Of a stretch of DNA of 5,126 nucleotides, positions 4,347-5,126 are shown piece by piece. Origin of the DNA: Spirochaetaceae bacterium. Lineage in GTDB: Bacteria > Spirochaetota > Spirochaetia > CADAEX01. The translations under genes were made by a program, and so were the position numbers. The first letter of the stretch is position 1. Every line of letters begins with the position of its first letter. The notes below the pieces were generated by a model, which did no database searches, was not told the origin of the DNA, and saw only the letters and a list, made by a program, of their open reading frames with translations. The stretch covers positions 1 through 5,126 of the forward strand of contig WRFK01000132.1 of the NCBI GenBank assembly GCA_009778835.1. Direction: 5' to 3'.

Positions 4347-5126
4347 ATGATCAAAGAAAACGCATTAGCTGTATATAAAAACAAGCCAGCTCTTATAAAG
4401 GAAAAGGCGCAAGACAAGATAGTTATCTCTTTGCCTGACAATACCTCAATAAAGGTCAGGGAAAAAGATATAGAAATAATCCACCCCGGGCCTGTTAAGA
4501 ATTTTAACGGGATTGAAAATAATGTCCCCTCCCAAGGCGTTTATACAGACGCTGTCCTGGAAGCATGGGAGCTTCTTCTGGCAGAACAGGAAAAACCAAT
4601 CTCTCTAAAAGAGCTGGCAGAGCTTGCATTCAATGAATACAGCCCTGCTTTTGCATGGGCTGCTTACCAACTCCTTTTGGATGGCCTTTATTTTACCGGA
4701 ACCATAGGCGCAATACACCCCCGCCCACATGAACAGGTCGAGGCAGATATAAAAAAACGCGAAGAAAAGCAGAAAGGAATCGGAGAGAGGGAAGAATTTT
4801 TGCAGAGGATTAAGAAACGCAGCCCAGATCTTGCACCGGAAAATTCCAGTGGACAGGATATGAAGGGAGAGATTTTAGATGATCGCCGTTTTGTACAGGA
4901 TATTGAAGCCCTTGCTTACGGGAAGTCAACCAAAAGCCGAACCATGAAAGAGATTGGTTTGGGTGAAACTCCGGAGGAAGCTCATGCGCTTCTTTTGGAA
5001 TGCGGCTTCTGGACAAACAAAAACAATCCCCACCCTGCTCGTTCCAATATTTCTCTAGTACAGGCAAAGCATATCCCTGATCCTCCGCCACCTGAAAACC
5101 GCCGGGATCTTACCCACATGGCTGCT
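4347..5126 (+). CDS. RNB-family exoribonuclease (RNase II/R superfamily, RNR1-like layout), N-terminal part
   Basis: Probable 3'-to-5' exoribonuclease for RNA turnover or rRNA/mRNA 3'-end trimming in the cytoplasm. Only 260 codons are present; the catalytic centre lies beyond the right edge, so activity cannot be judged. Residues about 7-48 form a small beta-rich segment ending in EIIHPGPVK. Residues about 66-145 look like a winged helix (LEAWELLLAEQEKPISLKEL, then LLLDGLYFT, then IHPRPHEQVEADIKKREE). A charged coil follows to about 175. The last residues NRRDLTHMAA (251-260) match the entry into RNB domains, where R-R-D-L-T-H precedes the acidic cluster. This order resembles cyanobacterial and plant-plastid RNR1 proteins rather than E. 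coli RNase II or R, which begin with cold-shock domains. The ATG at 4347 is preceded only by a weak GGA at 4340-4342. The gene is divergent from the regulator operon. Confidence 0.8.
   Translation, partial: MIKENALAVYKNKPALIKEKAQDKIVISLPDNTSIKVREKDIEIIHPGPVKNFNGIENNVPSQGVYTDAVLEAWELLLAEQEKPISLKELAELAFNEYSPAFAWAAYQLLLDGLYFTGTIGAIHPRPHEQVEADIKKREEKQKGIGEREEFLQRIKKRSPDLAPENSSGQDMKGEILDDRRFVQDIEALAYGKSTKSRTMKEIGLGETPEEAHALLLECGFWTNKNNPHPARSNISLVQAKHIPDPPPPENRRDLTHMAA

Noticed and set aside
4810..5091. 93-codon minus-strand frame
   Set aside because: It is antisense to the RNB gene, whose plus-strand frame is open through the end and ends in RRDLTH; no ribosome binding site and no domain-like sequence.

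Overview
This is a low-GC bacterial window holding six protein genes, two of them cut by the window edges. The gene content is mostly chromosomal housekeeping plus one signalling operon. A lipobox lipoprotein with a cell-wall hydrolase fold suggests a Gram-negative-type (diderm) cell. The overall flavour of RlmE, the prenyl synthase and the RNB protein reminds me of Spirochaetota, but that is an impression from memory and is not proven by anything here. I see no rRNA, tRNA, CRISPR, transposase or phage genes.

Layout: (1) 1-867, minus strand: a polyprenyl (isoprenoid) diphosphate synthase whose coding sequence runs off the left edge. Its second half is abnormal: a 103-bp stretch at 1-103 repeats 451-553 exactly, in frame, at an offset of 450 bp. 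It replaces the expected sequence after the second Asp-rich motif. (2) 903-2304, plus strand, divergent from the first gene: rlmE (23S rRNA 2'-O-methyltransferase), then an NlpC/P60-like lipoprotein that starts on TTG inside the end of rlmE. (3) 2321-4187, minus strand, convergent with the lipoprotein: a two-gene operon read right to left. It encodes a response regulator with a PP2C/SpoIIE-type phosphatase domain and a STAS-domain anti-sigma antagonist, the two genes overlapping by 8 bp. A good sigma-70-like promoter (TTGACT, 17 bp, TATTAT) and a strong Shine-Dalgarno precede a TTG start. (4) 4347-5126, plus strand: the N-terminal 260 codons of an RNB-family exoribonuclease with the N-terminal layout I associate with cyanobacterial/plastid RNR1-type enzymes. 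It runs off the right edge just as the catalytic domain begins.

How the genes work together: the response regulator and STAS protein form a plausible partner-switching module, in which a phosphorylated REC domain would control dephosphorylation of the STAS protein and so free or sequester an anti-sigma factor or other target. The cognate histidine kinase, the STAS kinase and the output factor are not in this window. RlmE and the RNB nuclease both act on RNA but lie in different transcription units. Coupling of the lipoprotein to rlmE is translational and need not mean a shared function.

The strongest oddity is the internal duplication in the prenyl synthase, which is either a very recent in-frame tandem duplication or a chimeric contig end. 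The second point of interest is the REC-PP2C/STAS pair, whose receiver resembles that of HD-GYP regulators of the DUF3369 type. I found no convincing undescribed system.
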